This document shows, piece by piece, positions 32,134-43,085 of a stretch of DNA of 64,000 bases; the stretch's first letter is position 1; every line of letters starts with the position of its first letter. Made by a program: the position numbers and the translations under genes. The notes beneath the pieces were generated by a model. The model saw nothing but the letters and a program-made list of their open reading frames with translations. It had not been told where the DNA came from and made no database searches. The stretch is taken from NCBI RefSeq assembly GCF_022539505.1, contig NC_061510.1:265989687-266053686 (forward strand), given 5' to 3'. The DNA comes from Lolium rigidum (lineage: Eukaryota; Streptophyta; Magnoliopsida; Poales; Poaceae).

Positions 32134-33754
32134 TCTCCCCCACTTGAAAAAGAGTCGTCCTCGGCGATAACTCATCATGACCGGGTAGAGGTGGGAGATG
32201 ACAACAACTCTTGAATGTGGCATCACTTATCATGAACCCTATCAATAGCACAAGACAAGCAACGCAACACTCAAAGAGTAGCCGAAGTTCCATGGGTATA
32301 GCAAGAGAGCGCAAGTTGAAGGAGGTCACCTTATCGAAGTGTCGTTGTGCTCTCATTGAGAGATCTTGTGTAGTCGAAGTGTGTGGGCGAAACCACTCAT
32401 TGGAGCTCACTTGTATCATGCTCTCAAGAGCTCTTTTTGTCAACTCGTGCTCAATCGAGGTTGACATTGGAGTTTGGGTACCTACACACATGTTAGACAA
32501 CAAGAACAATGTGTGTGCATGGTATATGAACACATCATCCATCATGATGCGCCATTTCTTTTGCACATCACCATTAGCGGTAAGCAAGATATTATAGTAC
32601 ACATGGTGAATATGCGGGGAAAACTTAGGAATATGCTCAACATGGATAGGTGCAAAGTCTCCAAAAGGTGAGAGAGCTATGGGGGCAATCTCATTCACAA
32701 GCATATGAACATCATTGCAAACCAAGCATTGGAAAGAGCAAGTATTCAACATTTTGGTTGCACTAATGGGAGAATATTGCAAGCATGTAGCACAAAACAT
32801 TTTCAAAATTTCATTGTTGTTGTTGACCAACCTAGGGAAAGAGCAATTGTTCATCAAGGTTGTCACAACACAAGCATTATCATCAACATTGCAAGCAATA
32901 CATGGGAAAGAGAAATTGTTCGACATATTGCAAGCAATAGGATAGAAATCGAAACACTCATAGCATGGCATGGTCCAAGTGTCACAAGCAACTACTTCCA
33001 CATGATCAACAATGGCACAAGTATCACAAGGGAAAGTGAAAGAAGCATATGACATAGCAATAGGATCATCCAACTCATGCAAGCACTCACAAATCATCAT
33101 GTCCACTAGTGGGATCATGGCATCATCAACACCCATATAGGTACCTTTGTAGTCCCACTCATATGAGGTAGGTGTTGTAGAAGAGGTCGGCTCGATGTGG
33201 CCTCCATGTTCATCTTCAAGCAAGCATGGTGTGATATCATCATCTTCATGCACCATGTACATCTTCTCCATGATCGGCGTCTCGTCATCCATGGGACCTA
33301 ATAAGACACAAGGAAACACACTAGAGGTAGAGGGTAAGTTGTTAGAATTCGAAATGGCCTCACATGACCTATCAACTACCACTCTCATCTCACTCGGTGT
33401 ATCACTCATGCTCTCGAAGTGGAGGCACTCAAGCTCACATATGGTGGAATCGCTCATCTCACATATAGTGGAGTCGCTCATCTCACATATAGTGGAGTCC
33501 CTCATCTCCATGGCAATGGCGTCGTCAATGTCCGAGCAACCTAGCAAAGAGGAAGACAACACAAGAGGAGTAGAGGTTAAGTTGTTAGAAATCAAAGTGT
33601 CCTCACTCAACTCATGGTGTGTGTCACTCTTGCTCTCAAGGTATTTGAAGTATGCGTTGCACTCGGCTTTATCTTTGGGCGTCATTTGGGCTTCTCGAGC
33701 ATCTAGCTCGGCGAAGTATGCTCTCATCTCGGCTTGCTCTAGTGGGGTCATCAT
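32066..33754 (-). CDS. Element D ORF: central unknown domain shared with A, F and G, without zinc knuckles or RT
   Basis: 562 codons, starting MMTPLEQAEMRAYFAELDAR, which has no counterpart in A/F/G. Then three copies of DSTICEM and a long block colinear with the central domain of A, F and G: MYMVHEDDDITPCLL, GVDDAMIPLVDMMICECLH, FTFPCDT, CFDFYPIACN, CLVCN, NGDVQKKWRIMMDDVF.YHAHTLF, CVGT and EHELTKRALES. The His/Arg repeats, C-x2-C-x4-H-x4-C knuckles and RT fossil are absent. The frame runs through the polypurine tract into the LTR, ending at 32066. No family known to me matches. Preservation of this block alone suggests it is useful to the element, but function is unknown. Confidence 0.7.
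   Translation of the reverse strand: MMTPLEQAEMRAYFAELDAREAQMTPKDKAECNAYFKYLESKSDTHHELSEDTLISNNLTSTPLVLSSSLLGCSDIDDAIAMEMRDSTICEMSDSTICEMSDSTICELECLHFESMSDTPSEMRVVVDRSCEAISNSNNLPSTSSVFPCVLLGPMDDETPIMEKMYMVHEDDDITPCLLEDEHGGHIEPTSSTTPTSYEWDYKGTYMGVDDAMIPLVDMMICECLHELDDPIAMSYASFTFPCDTCAIVDHVEVVACDTWTMPCYECFDFYPIACNMSNNFSFPCIACNVDDNACVVTTLMNNCSFPRLVNNNNEILKMFCATCLQYSPISATKMLNTCSFQCLVCNDVHMLVNEIAPIALSPFGDFAPIHVEHIPKFSPHIHHVYYNILLTANGDVQKKWRIMMDDVFIYHAHTLFLLSNMCVGTQTPMSTSIEHELTKRALESMIQVSSNEWFRPHTSTTQDLSMRAQRHFDKVTSFNLRSLAIPMELRLLFECCVACLVLLIGFMISDATFKSCCHLPPLPGHDELSPRTTLFQVGEMIRGDLRSPPHHVRQHLHVTQR
32134..32151 (-). other. Element D polypurine tract
   Basis: Minus strand TTTTCAAGTGGGGGAGA, directly before the 3' LTR. 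Confidence 0.88.
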
Positions 33755-35868
33755 GTGTATCTCTCACTAGGATCGGTGTATATGTATGGTGGAAGGAAAA
33801 CTACACAAGTATCTCACCTATCAAGAAAGTATCGGAAAAGTGGTTCAAGTCAAGAGCAAAGCCAAAATGTATCGGGGTTACTCACACACACACTCAAAGC
33901 ACACGCAAAAGGCTAAGAAACACTATATGTGGTGGGTAAGGGGTGGATAGCAAACGAAAAAGATCAACGGAAAAGTCTATTGTTAAATGTGGGTAAGATC
34001 CAAAGTCAAATGTCAAAAGTGGTGATCTATGTCAAGGAAACACGGAAACACACACAACGGAGAACAATGGGGTTAGCGCGACCAAGGAAGTGAGCTAAGT
34101 AACAAGGTGGTCCTAACGAAGACTATAAGCTCGGTGTCACGCCAACACAAGAGAGACTGTAGCTTGGTTGCACAAGAAAGAAGCAACAAGATTTGCACAA
34201 ATGCCACTCTTCTCTTATCTCTCTTAGTGCTCACAAGCTTTGCACTTCTCGGTATCGGTGGACACACACTCTTTTTCTATATCTTTTTCTTTTTCTCTTT
34301 TTTTTTCTCTATGCTTAGAAGCTTTATTTTTCTCTATGTATATGTCACACTTTTCTTCTTTTGTGCATCTTTCTCACCGAGCTTGCTTCGGAGCTTTGCT
34401 CAACACAACGCACACACACACCCTCTCACGGTCGTGACACTTGTGCAATGCTTCGCAACGCTCGGAAAGCCACTCTCAATGGGATAGGTACACAAAGAAA
34501 GAAACGGGGCTACAAGGGGTGAGGGGTGCAAGTTATACCTAGATGAAAAGGTTAGGCGGTGTCAAGCACACGAACTTGCGATGACGAAGGGGTGTCGATG
34601 ATGGTGGCGAAGTTGCGCCGGAATCCGGGGTGCCAACGGTGTCGTCGCGGTGTTGAGGTAGGCGCGGAAGCGGAATAGACAACCGATGCACTCCAAATCG
34701 GAAACCGAGCAAATTAAGTCAATGCCCGAAAAGTTGGGTCAAAACGAGCGGTCAAAAGTTGGGCTCCAAAAATCGTCAAAAATTAGAGATGGGCTATGTA
34801 GAGTATTTGGGGGATGCTGTTAAAATTTGGAGTCAAACGGGCTCCGGAAAGTTGTCAAAATTTGGGGCAAAAAGATGTGTCAAAACTAGACAGAATTATG
34901 CTGGGCGGTAGTACCGGCAAAGGTACCGGCCGTGGTACCGGTAAAACACAGAAAGGTATACTGAGAGCCCGGACGTGTGAGCGGTAGTGCAGCCGGTACC
35001 ACTTCCGGTAGTACCGGGACTTGATATTCTGTACAGAAATTGGAGAGGTCTGGGAATCTTGCGCGGAGCTTAGCTTGGAATCAGGTGCTTCCCGAGGTGA
35101 AATTTGATGAATTAGAGTGAGCCTGAGCGGAGGTTGGTGATGAGCATGTATGCTGTTAGCGACTTGCAGACTGGAGCTGGTGCGCGCGCTGCAGCGGATG
35201 GGTCTGCGCGTGGATGAGCTGGTGGTGAGTGGCGGTCGGCCAGGGAATCAAGGCGCGGGCGAGCTTGGATGCATGGAGGTGCTGCCTGGCGGCTGTCGGC
35301 TGTGAGCGGAAAGCGAGGTGGGGCGAGCTTGTGGGCGCGTTGACCAGGCGCGGGAGGCGGGTGAGCTGCTAGGAGCTGCCGGGGAGCAGGGCGGCCGGAT
35401 GGATGCGCAGGTGGTGCGTGGGCGCGGCGTGGTGTGTGAGCTGGGCAGGGCCAGGGGCCAGGCGGCGGGGCAACGTGGTGTGCGGGCAGGCGTTTGCCGC
35501 GCGTGGAGATGGTGGCCGGCAAGCTCGCGCGCGGGCCAGAGGAGCTGCAGCGAGGTGGGGATGGGCGAGCCGCAGTGCCGTTGAGGCGGCACCGGCAGTG
35601 CCGGCGAGGAAGAACAGCTCGAGCTGTTCGTCACGGGGGCGGAAAAATTGGCACAAAAATCGTTGATTCGAGCAGATATATGACGAATTAGGCCACGAAA
35701 TTTGGAGGGATGATAGATCAACCACTATAACATCAGATCTGTGGATCAAAACCACAAAAAACGCAACAAATCCGGAGATCAAATTTCGAGCTATTTTTTG
35801 GGGCAATTTTTTGGAAATTTTTTGGACGAAAATCGGTGGGGTGTGGGGTCAAATTCGTGGCAACCTTT
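33755..35868 (-). other. Element D leader
   Basis: About 2.1 kb upstream of the ORF on the minus strand, related to the leaders of A, F and G: next to the primer site it reads ...tttgaccccac...aaaatttcc..., and ggtataacttgca occurs near 34530. Dyads here have the form CCGGTACTACCG (minus strand, about 34905-35015), and a GC-rich stretch lies at 35150-35620. Confidence 0.7.
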
Positions 35869-35880
35869 GCTCTGATACCA
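35869..35880 (-). other. Element D primer binding site
   Basis: Minus strand TGGTATCAGAGC, the standard plant initiator tRNA-Met complement, two bases from the LTR. Confidence 0.9.
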
Positions 35881-35882
35881 TA

Positions 35883-36777
35883 TGATGCGGCCTAAGGTCA
35901 CGTGGGTTGCCCGATCTCACGAATTGACCGAGGGAAATGCGGGGGGAAGGAAGAACACGAAGAACACGACGAAGAACACGATGAACACACGCGAACGCAC
36001 GCAACACAACCCGATACAATTCCGGTTTACTCCCGATAGCCCGAACCACTATCCCGATAGAATCTCTCAAGGGAGAGACACGCGGTAGAATCCCCGAGAG
36101 GAAGATCGGTATACGATCGGTGGAATCACACGAGTGAGAGACCGGTGGTAGAATCACAAGTGTGAGAGACTAATCATATAAGGAGTGCCTTGTACAATAG
36201 ATTATGGTAATCTAAGGAGGGGGCTTCCCTAATCCCAAAGGGATGGTGGAGGCATGAGCCTAATTCTATCAAGTTCATTCCTTACCTAATGAAGGGGGAG
36301 GTGGGAGCCTATATATAGGGAGTCACCAAAGGAGGGGTAGTTTAGGCATACAAAGGGATAAAGGGTTCAGATTTGATGCTCTTTGCAGTGGGGCGGTAGT
36401 GCCGGCACAGGTAGGGCGACAGGGTCGCCATCCTCAGGTGTAGTGGTAGGGCGGCAGTGCCGGTGGAGATGGGCGGCAGTGCCGGTCGTCCTGAACGGCA
36501 GTGCCGGCCTTCGCGGCGCGTCCCCTTCTCCTTGACGATCTCTTCCATGCTTCCCATGACCTTGACGTTGACCTTGACTCCTCGAGCCTCCATGGCGTCA
36601 TCCACTTCCTCCATACTCGGCGATGCATACCTATCATGGTCATATGACGTAGGATGAAGTAGCATACCATTCCGGAGAGACATTTGTAGGAACGCATAAA
36701 GGAGAAGATTCACCTTTGCGTGACGTGTAGATGTTGACGCACATGATGCGGTGGAGACCGAAGGTCGCCCCGTATCA
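35883..36777 (-). repeat. Element D 5' LTR (right copy)
   Basis: 895 bp; pairs with 31239-32133. Confidence 0.95.
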
Positions 36778-37424
36778 CATTGAGTAGTGTCCACATCAAG
36801 TTCAGCAATATCAGATTTGCTAGCAAGCAAATAAGGATTTTTCAAACGAATTTCAGTAGCATGGTTCGAATCAGATTTAGTATTAGTCTTATGTGGAACA
36901 AAATCTGCAGCAACAATCTGATTCTCACTCTTAAGTTTCTCCTCGTTTTTTACTCTACTAGCTCTAGCAAGATCATCTTTTAGTATTTGTTCAGGAGTCA
37001 TAGGTTTGAGACCAATTTTCTTTCCATCATGCATAAGAGAATACTGATTAGTTTTACCATTATGAACAGATTCTCTATCAAATTGCCAAGGTCTACCAAG
37101 TAACAAAGAACAAGCTTGCATACGTACAACATCACAATCCACAAAATCAGAATATGTACCAATAGTAAAATGCACACGTGCAGTTCTTGTTACCTTGAGC
37201 TTCCGAGAGCTCTCAAACCATTGAATGTAGTATGGATGTGTGCGCTGTCTTGTAGGGAGAGAAAGCTTCTCCACCATATCAACGCTAGCCGGATTATTGC
37301 AGCTCCCTCCATCAATGATGATCCTTATAGCTCGCTCTTTTACAACGCCTCTTGTTTGGAACAGATTGTGGCGTTGATCATGCTCAGCTTTGCTCAATTG
37401 CACGCTCAACACACGGCTGTGCAA
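36778..37424 (-). pseudogene. Element C retropepsin-like protease region
   Basis: The minus-strand frame from 37424 contains RIIIDGGSCNN, in the place of the DTG/DSG motif of retroviral-type aspartic proteases, and LLGRPWQFD, the usual second protease block. It is cut by element D at 36777; pol continues at 31238. The protease would cleave the Gag-Pol polyprotein. Confidence 0.82.
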
Positions 37425-38858
37425 CTAAGCTCCTGTACTTGATCGGCGGTGTCGGCTTCCATTACCTCCATCTCTCTCTCAGAATCAGAGTTGGCACCAT
37501 CACGTGCAGCAATAAGGGCCAACGTATCTTCATCAAAGTCACTTGCAGAATCATATTCTCCATCTTCACGCACCAACATCACACGCTTGGTTCTGCATTC
37601 TCTCTCTATGTGACCGAATCCCAAGCATTTGCGACATTGAATGTCGCGCGTCTTCCCCGTGGAGGCCATGGAAGATGAACTCCTAGGAGGACCAGCCGAT
37701 GGTGTTGGTGTAGAGGCAGGAGGTGCTCGTGATGCAGGCGCGGTGTACTTGGAGGTAGTAGGTGCTGGTGCAGTACCACGAGATTGTGGCGCTGATTGTC
37801 GCGGAGACCACGACGATGTACGACCTGCGAAACATTAGCTCTTCTCCATGGTGGTTGACGATCCTGCACTTCACGTTCACCTTTGCAAGCAAGATGAAAC
37901 AAGCGAGTAATAGTGTTGTACTCCTTATAATCTAAAATATGCTGAATCTCTTTATTCAAACCACCAAAGAAACAAGCAAGCATAGCCTCATTATCCTCTA
38001 CAATACCACAGCGAATCATGCCAGTTTGCAATTCTTGATAATAGTCTTCTACAGAATTTTTTCCTTGTTCTAAGCGAGACAATTTTTTCAGTAAATAACG
38101 TTGATAATGTGGAGGAACAAAGCGAGTACGCATAGCAAGTTTTAACCCAACCCATGTAGCAGGAATATTTGCGGCGTGTGTTCTACAATATTCAGACCAC
38201 CAAATAGATGCAAAATCTGTGAACTCACAAGTAGCGAGCACTAACACGCAAGTGATCGGGGTATTTTAAACATGCAAAGCGTTGTTCAACTTCCAATTCC
38301 CATGTAAGATATGCATCGGGATTATATCTACCCTCAAATGGCGGAATATTCAGTTTCGGTTTAGCAACATGATCATCATCATTACGTACCGGGCGTGGAG
38401 GTGGTCGAGCGTGGCGGTTCAGGCTGCCGTGGACGACCGAGTGCAGGTTGTTGGACTTCCTCGCCGTCCGATACGTTCTCATCTACCTGCTCGTCCGCGT
38501 ACCCTTCATAATCTTCGTAGCCTTCATCGGAAGGCGCGTCATGTGCGGCTCGCTGCGGCGGGAGCGGTACTGCGAGAACGTCCGCACGAGGAACGCGGCG
38601 TGCGCGGCGTTGCACGTTGGCGCGAGGCGGCGGTAACCTAGTCAACAGCTCCTGGAACTTGGCGTCGAGCTTGGAGTTGAAAGCTGCCTCGAGGCCATCC
38701 AGTTTGTCCAGCGCGTCGGTGAGTTTGGCATCCACGTCATCAATGCGCGCATCGGTGTCGCGTGCATGCCCACCCAAAAGGTGGGTAAAGTGAGCATGCA
38801 ACTGCTCAGGCGTCATCTTGGCCGGGTCAACAGCGGTCGGATCAACTGGTCCTGACAT
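37406..38858 (-). pseudogene. Element C gag, broken by frameshifts
   Basis: Starts at 38858 with MSGPVDPTAVDPAKMTPEQL, a coiled-coil-like N-terminus. At about 38482 the frame changes to one reading LNIPPFEGRYNPDAYLTWE, then at about 38247 to one reading IWWSEYCR, VGLKLAMRTRFVP and KLSRLEQGKNSVEDYYQE, the retrotransposon Gag capsid signature. Past 37669 a further frame gives one zinc knuckle, CRKCLGFGHIEREC (C-x2-C-x4-H-x4-C). At least three frame changes show the gene is inactive. Gag forms the particle in which cDNA is made. Confidence 0.85.
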
Positions 38859-40093
38859 GGTTAGTACACAAGAAGCACAAATGTATATGCCTACAAACTA
38901 CGGAATATGGTGGTTCACGCGCATTACAAGTTCTTACCAAACAGGAGGAAGGCGATATGGCAACCAGCAAAGATCAGCTTCTCCAAAGATTGCCAAAGCG
39001 ATTACCAGGTGTCGACACAGTGCACGTGGAGGCAATATGTAGAGCTGTAGGAAGGCTAATATGGTAGCAAAACAGCAATTGTCAAAACAGCAATGCAATA
39101 TTGAAAGTATGCTCAACAACGGTACTGTGCTGGTCCTAGGCTAGACCGTACTAGAGACGCGAGCCTAGAACACAAGCGAGGTCACGGCGCGGCACACAAG
39201 CAACTAGCAGCGATGAGGTGGCGATAAGGTGGCGACGCGAGGTGTGAAAAATCACTATGATGGCAAGTGTCTCAAACTGATCCCCAAGGTCTAAAAACAG
39301 TATAGCCTCAGAAAATTTTTTGTCGAAATTTCGGAGGTGCTCCGGAAAGCGCACAGGCGCCAAAAAAATGTCGCTATAACGGCCAGTGGCGAAAAGTGAT
39401 CGCCAAAGTGAAAAACCAATGTAGCCAGAAATTTTTTTCGGAAGCGTTTCCAGACTTTTTTTTTTTTTTTTTTTGATTCTTTACTGGCGGCCGAAACTTA
39501 TCTCACAGAAATTTTTCTGCAGCGCAAGATGATATTAGAAGGTAACAGCTGAGTAGGAAAAACAATAAAACCTAATTCTACACGGGCTCTGTCGCGGCAG
39601 AGAAACAACCCGAATCCGTGTCGCGGTAGGACACAGGGTATATGGTGGATACGGATGTATGTGGCAGGGTGTATATGGCAGTGGCGGAAGTATATGGCAG
39701 GGTGTATATGGCAGTGGCGGAAGTATATGGAAGGGTGTATATGGCAGTGGCGGAAGTATATGGCAGGGTGTATATGGAAGTGGCGGAAGTATATGGTGGT
39801 GGTGGTGGCGGTGATCTGCGTATGGTGCGAGTGGCGGCGGCGGCGTGACTAATATGACTAGAACTCGAAACTCTAAAGGAACTAGACGCTAAGACCAGCA
39901 ACTCGACACGAAGATGCAGACACAAATTCAACTATGCAAAACTGAAAAGACAATGCAAGACGTGGCAGGGGTGTATGGGAACTATGATCTAAAAACCCTA
40001 ACAGTATTTTTGGCTTTTTCGTGGTTTATGGGTATGATGGCAGATGCAATCTATACTACGAAAACAGTAAAATCTCACCGAGCAACCTGAAAT
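38859..40093 (-). other. Element C leader
   Basis: Between primer site and gag. Holds a T-run at 39459-39474 and a tandem array at 39640-39810; otherwise nothing recognised. Confidence 0.7.
39640..39810. repeat. Tandem repeat in element C leader, ~36-bp unit
   Basis: About four copies built on gtatatggcagtggcggaa with a linked tatggcagggt piece; copies are nearly identical. Followed by a short GGT/GGC run. Confidence 0.85.
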
Positions 40094-40102
40094 CTGATAC
40101 CA
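40094..40102 (-). other. Element C primer binding site
   Basis: Minus strand TGGTATCAG(AT), initiator tRNA-Met type, two bases from the LTR. Confidence 0.85.
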
Positions 40103-40104
40103 CT

Positions 40105-41034
40105 TGATAGGGCAAAGGTGTCCGATCTTTCGATGAGATGAAGATAATTCGATTGGTTGGTGGAGTTCGTGCTTGACGATCCGACTACACGTGCAAATCT
40201 CGTGCGCCAATGCAATCGCTAGGACAATCTCCGGGAGTTACTGATCTTGCGGATGCACGATCAGCCTGACCAACGAGGGTCTTAATTCCTACCTGAAATC
40301 GAGAACAAGTAAGAACTAATAATGCAATCAGAATATTGCGGATATAGATGAAAGCTTTATTGAAAAGGTGGGATTCCGAATAGTCGGTCTTGTTACGGGC
40401 GTTGGCCTCAAAAGAAGTACACGAGAGTTGCGGCGATGGCTAACTTTTAGTCTAATCAAAATCCGAGTCTAAACGTGACGGCTATGGGGGTATTTAATGG
40501 AGGAAAAGGTGGGGTTTCGACCAGCCATGCATATGGTGGCCGAACCAAACCCTAGAAGGCCTTTTCCCCTTCAATACGGACTCTAAAAATTGGCTGACTT
40601 AATTCCGGCGAAAATGACATGGGCCTGGCCCAAAACTAAAGGTGACGCAGCACCATATTATGCTATGGACGAAATTATGAAGTGGAGAACTCTATATTTC
40701 GTCCATGTCTTCATCTCTTCTTATGGTGGCTTCAAAGTCCTGAAATCTCCACTTGTGGCGTCATCTTCAATCCTCAAATGCTTGCTTGCCATCTCCTCCA
40801 TGGGTGATCATGCTCCAATGCTTGTCCTCCTCATCCATGCTAGGTCCATCGTTCCTAAGAGTAACAAACATATCTGATTTAGGCAGCATCATATTGTCAT
40901 GTATATGAGGAATAGTTCCAAGAAACGAAAGTACCTGATAGTTAAGTTGTTTGGCACGAGCTCGAGTGATTGGTCCTTGTATTTGTGTGGCTGTAGGTAC
41001 AGCGGTTGTATCAATAGATGGGATGTCCTCATCA
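40105..41034 (-). repeat. Element C 5' LTR (right copy)
   Basis: 930 bp; pairs with 27597-28525. Confidence 0.95.
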
Positions 41035-41039
41035 GAAAG

Positions 41040-41412
41040 TATGATCCCTAGGCCTTGTTTCTAAGCATTGAAACACCGTTTCCAACAAGTTCTGCTACAT
41101 GTTCTCTTGCTGCCATTTTTATTTCAGATTGCAATTACTACTTACAATCATCCATATTACTTGTATTTCACTATCTCTTCGCCGAACTAGTGCACCTATA
41201 CATCTGACAAGTGTATTAGGTGTGTTGGGGACACAAGAGACTTCTTGTATCTTAATTGCAGGGTTGCTTGAGAGGGATATCTTTGACCTCTACCTCCCTG
41301 AGTTCGATAAACCTTGGGTGATTCACTTAAGGGAAACTTGCTGTTGTTCTACAAACCTCTGCTCTTGGAGGCCCAACACTGTCTACAAGAATAGAAGCAC
41401 ACGTAGACATCA
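41040..41412 (+). repeat. Element B 3' LTR, second part
   Basis: Continues after the second gaaag (41035-41039) and ends GTAGACATCA, as at 22996. Followed by the ccgct duplication. Confidence 0.93.
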
Positions 41413-41639
41413 CCGCTGCGAGGCTTCTCCTCCGTGGGATTCCCCATGGGGAAGGGGCTTACGGGGAAGAAGGGGGAATTATTGGAGAGAGGATGGTGGA
41501 GGCCAGGCCAGGCCATGTGTTGTGCAGGACTTGGGGGAATTATTGGAGAGATCGAGGAGGCGTCGCGGCGTGCGTGGTGGGGGCAGGTGGCGTCTGCGTG
41601 GTGGGGAGCGTGGCGTGGGACTACTACTGGGCCGGTGTG

Positions 41640-41990
41640 TGTGTAGCACAGTGGCACACCACATGTACGTTCCCCACTGCTATTTGACGCAGCAGTGGCG
41701 CACATAGCCACTACTATCTCTAAACCTGATTTATAATCTAGCCTCACACTTACCAATGGCGCACTATTTATAGGTGCGCCACTGCTAGTTGAGATAGTAG
41801 TGGAGCACCTATATTAGATGCGCCACTGCTAAATCTGGGGTGGAGCTGGATCAGGAAAAACAAATAGCAATGGCGCATGGTTGCTGTGGTGCGCCACTAG
41901 TATTTTTGTAGCAGTGGAGCACCTATTATTGGTGCGTCACTGCTATATAGCAGTGGAGCACCACTAGAGGGGTGCGCCAGTGCTAGTGAT
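41640..41990. repeat. Right subterminal repeat array of the CACTA
   Basis: About ten copies of agtGGCGCA / TGCGCCACT, several decayed to gtggagcacc, matching the left array. Confidence 0.85.
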
Positions 41991-42040
41991 CTTACGGCTA
42001 GGCCTTTTTCTAGTAGTGGCATTCGCTGAAACTCTACAAA

Positions 42041-43085
42041 ATATGAGTCGCCGATCATGAGTCGTTGAATGCTCTACATGTCCACGTTTGACAACATCAA
42101 CAACAAAGCCTTTATTCCCAAACAAGTTGGGGTAGGCTATACAAGTCCACAATTGACACGATTACAATTTCTCACTATTTGGCCGTAGGCTACTGCTCTA
42201 GTTACCTCATGTTTGATATCTTTCTGCGATCCTGTATTACATGTTTATGCACGTCATAATGCTTCTACTACTATTTGGTGTCAATTTAATTATAGCAAAG
42301 CCGTGACTCGTAACTGTTTGTTGTTATTACACGTGCAACAGGCACCACTTAGAAACGTAGAGTAAAGCTCGCTTATAATCATGTAAGTACCTGATGTTTT
42401 TTTGTATATTGCTTAATGCAAACTTCTATATCTTGGATCCTGTTTCAGTTTACAATTGGCCTCTCCTTCATGCAGAGGAGAAACAGTGAGGCACCAGGTT
42501 CTTCTGTCCAAGTACCTGATGAGGTCCGTGTGACTCAAAAAAAGCTCACATCAGTTCCCTGTTTTTTTTGGAATGTTAATTTACCTCCTGTGCTTAGTTC
42601 AATTGCATCATTTTCTGTATGTTGCACTACCTAAGTTGCCTAATGGAATCTAATAAAATATAAACAATGACCATATGAAACATTGTACACTGCCTTTGAC
42701 CCATCTAGCATCCGGCGTGCCTGGGTATAAGTTACATGCTTTGGCTATGTTAATACAAGTCCTGAAATTCTATTATGTTATTTTTTTGCCTGTTGCTTCA
42801 TTGAGTTTGCCTATTGTTCCATGACTAGTGCATGAAGCTTGATAGAAATGATCCTAGCTGAAATGATGCACTTTGTGTTTTTTATTGCTTTATTCCTAAC
42901 CTAGCTTCCTATTCTACTTGAAACATGATTGCTTTATTGCTAACCTAGCTTCCTGTTCTACTTGAAACATGATGAACAGAATAGTTATATTGCTTGTTTA
43001 AATGTCTAGCTTTGTTTTTCTGAGTCCCATTGATATGATGTGGTATTTCCATATTCAAATGATCTGGTTGTTTATATAACATGCT
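42041..43085. other. Low-copy sequence right of the nest, with a LINE tail and a possible exon
   Basis: 42085-42140 carries caacatcaacaacaaagcctttattcc..., resembling the TTG-tailed 3' end of plant RTE LINEs on the minus strand. At 42476-42523 a stretch reading RRNSEAPGSSVQVPDE lies between a tgcag acceptor-like site and a gaGGTCCG donor-like site; it could be one exon of a gene disrupted by the nest, but this is weak. A 43-bp sequence (attgctttatt.ctaacctagcttcct) is tandemly repeated at about 42884-42970. Confidence 0.4.

Larger units (their letters stand above)
31239..36777 (-). mobile_element. Element D: short non-autonomous LTR retrotransposon, minus strand
   Basis: LTRs 31239-32133 and 35883-36777, TGATGCGGCC...CCGTATCA, flanked by cattg (31234-31238, 36778-36782). 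Purine tract beside the left LTR and primer site beside the right one give minus orientation. By eye the 895-bp LTRs differ by about two substitutions and two one-base indels, so this is the youngest member of the nest. Only one ORF, no pol. Inserted between protease and RT of element C. Confidence 0.96.
27597..41034 (-). mobile_element. Element C: Ty3/Gypsy LTR retrotransposon with gag-pol, minus strand, split by element D
   Basis: LTRs 27597-28525 and 40105-41034, both TGATAGGGCAAAGG...CCTCATCA, flanked by gaaag (27592-27596, 41035-41039). Orientation is minus: primer site next to the right LTR, purine tract next to the left LTR. Domain order on the minus strand is Gag, protease, RT, RNase H, integrase, as in Ty3/Gypsy. 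Several frameshifts make it inactive. About eight mismatches by eye between ~930-bp LTRs. Confidence 0.96.
21516..41412 (+). mobile_element. Element B: non-autonomous LTR retrotransposon, 3' LTR split by element C
   Basis: 5' LTR 21516-22996 (TGATACGTCTCC...GTAGACATCA). The 3' LTR begins at 26474, is interrupted at 27596 by element C and resumes at 41040, ending GTAGACATCA at 41412. The target duplication ccgct is at 21511-21515 and 41413-41417. The internal part (22997-26473) has one small ORF and no pol. The strand is set by primer site and polypurine tract. LTRs differ at more than twenty positions by eye, including a ~24-bp indel, so B is older than C and D. Confidence 0.95.
20208..42018. 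mobile_element. Non-autonomous CACTA transposon carrying a captured gene fragment, split by element B
   Basis: Left end CACTACTAGAAAA at 20208, right end TTTTCTAGTAGTG to 42018: a 13-bp perfect terminal inverted repeat. Flanking triplets are cca and gca, one mismatch from a 3-bp duplication. Subterminal arrays of the short unit agTGGCGCACc in both orientations lie at 20225-20425 and 41640-41990, typical of CACTA transposase binding regions. Without element B about 1.9 kb remains: no transposase, but a DET2-like fragment. Inserted in the 3' LTR of the TRIM-like relic. Confidence 0.88.
19012..42040 (+). mobile_element. TRIM-like small LTR element relic, 5' LTR truncated, 3' LTR split by the CACTA
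   Basis: The segment gtgacctaaccca...cattcgctgaaactctac occurs at 19012-19045 and again across the CACTA insertion (20188-20207 joined to 42022-42039). After the first copy comes TGATATTAGAGC, a decayed Met-type primer site (19046-19057); before the second LTR comes a purine-rich ttgagggggtg (about 20049-20059) and then TGTTGGAC, an LTR-like start (about 20060). The LTR would be ~170 bp and the internal part ~1 kb, without coding sense on the plus strand. Most of the 5' LTR is missing, so no target duplication can be checked. Could also be a solo deletion product of a larger Copia element. Confidence 0.5.
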
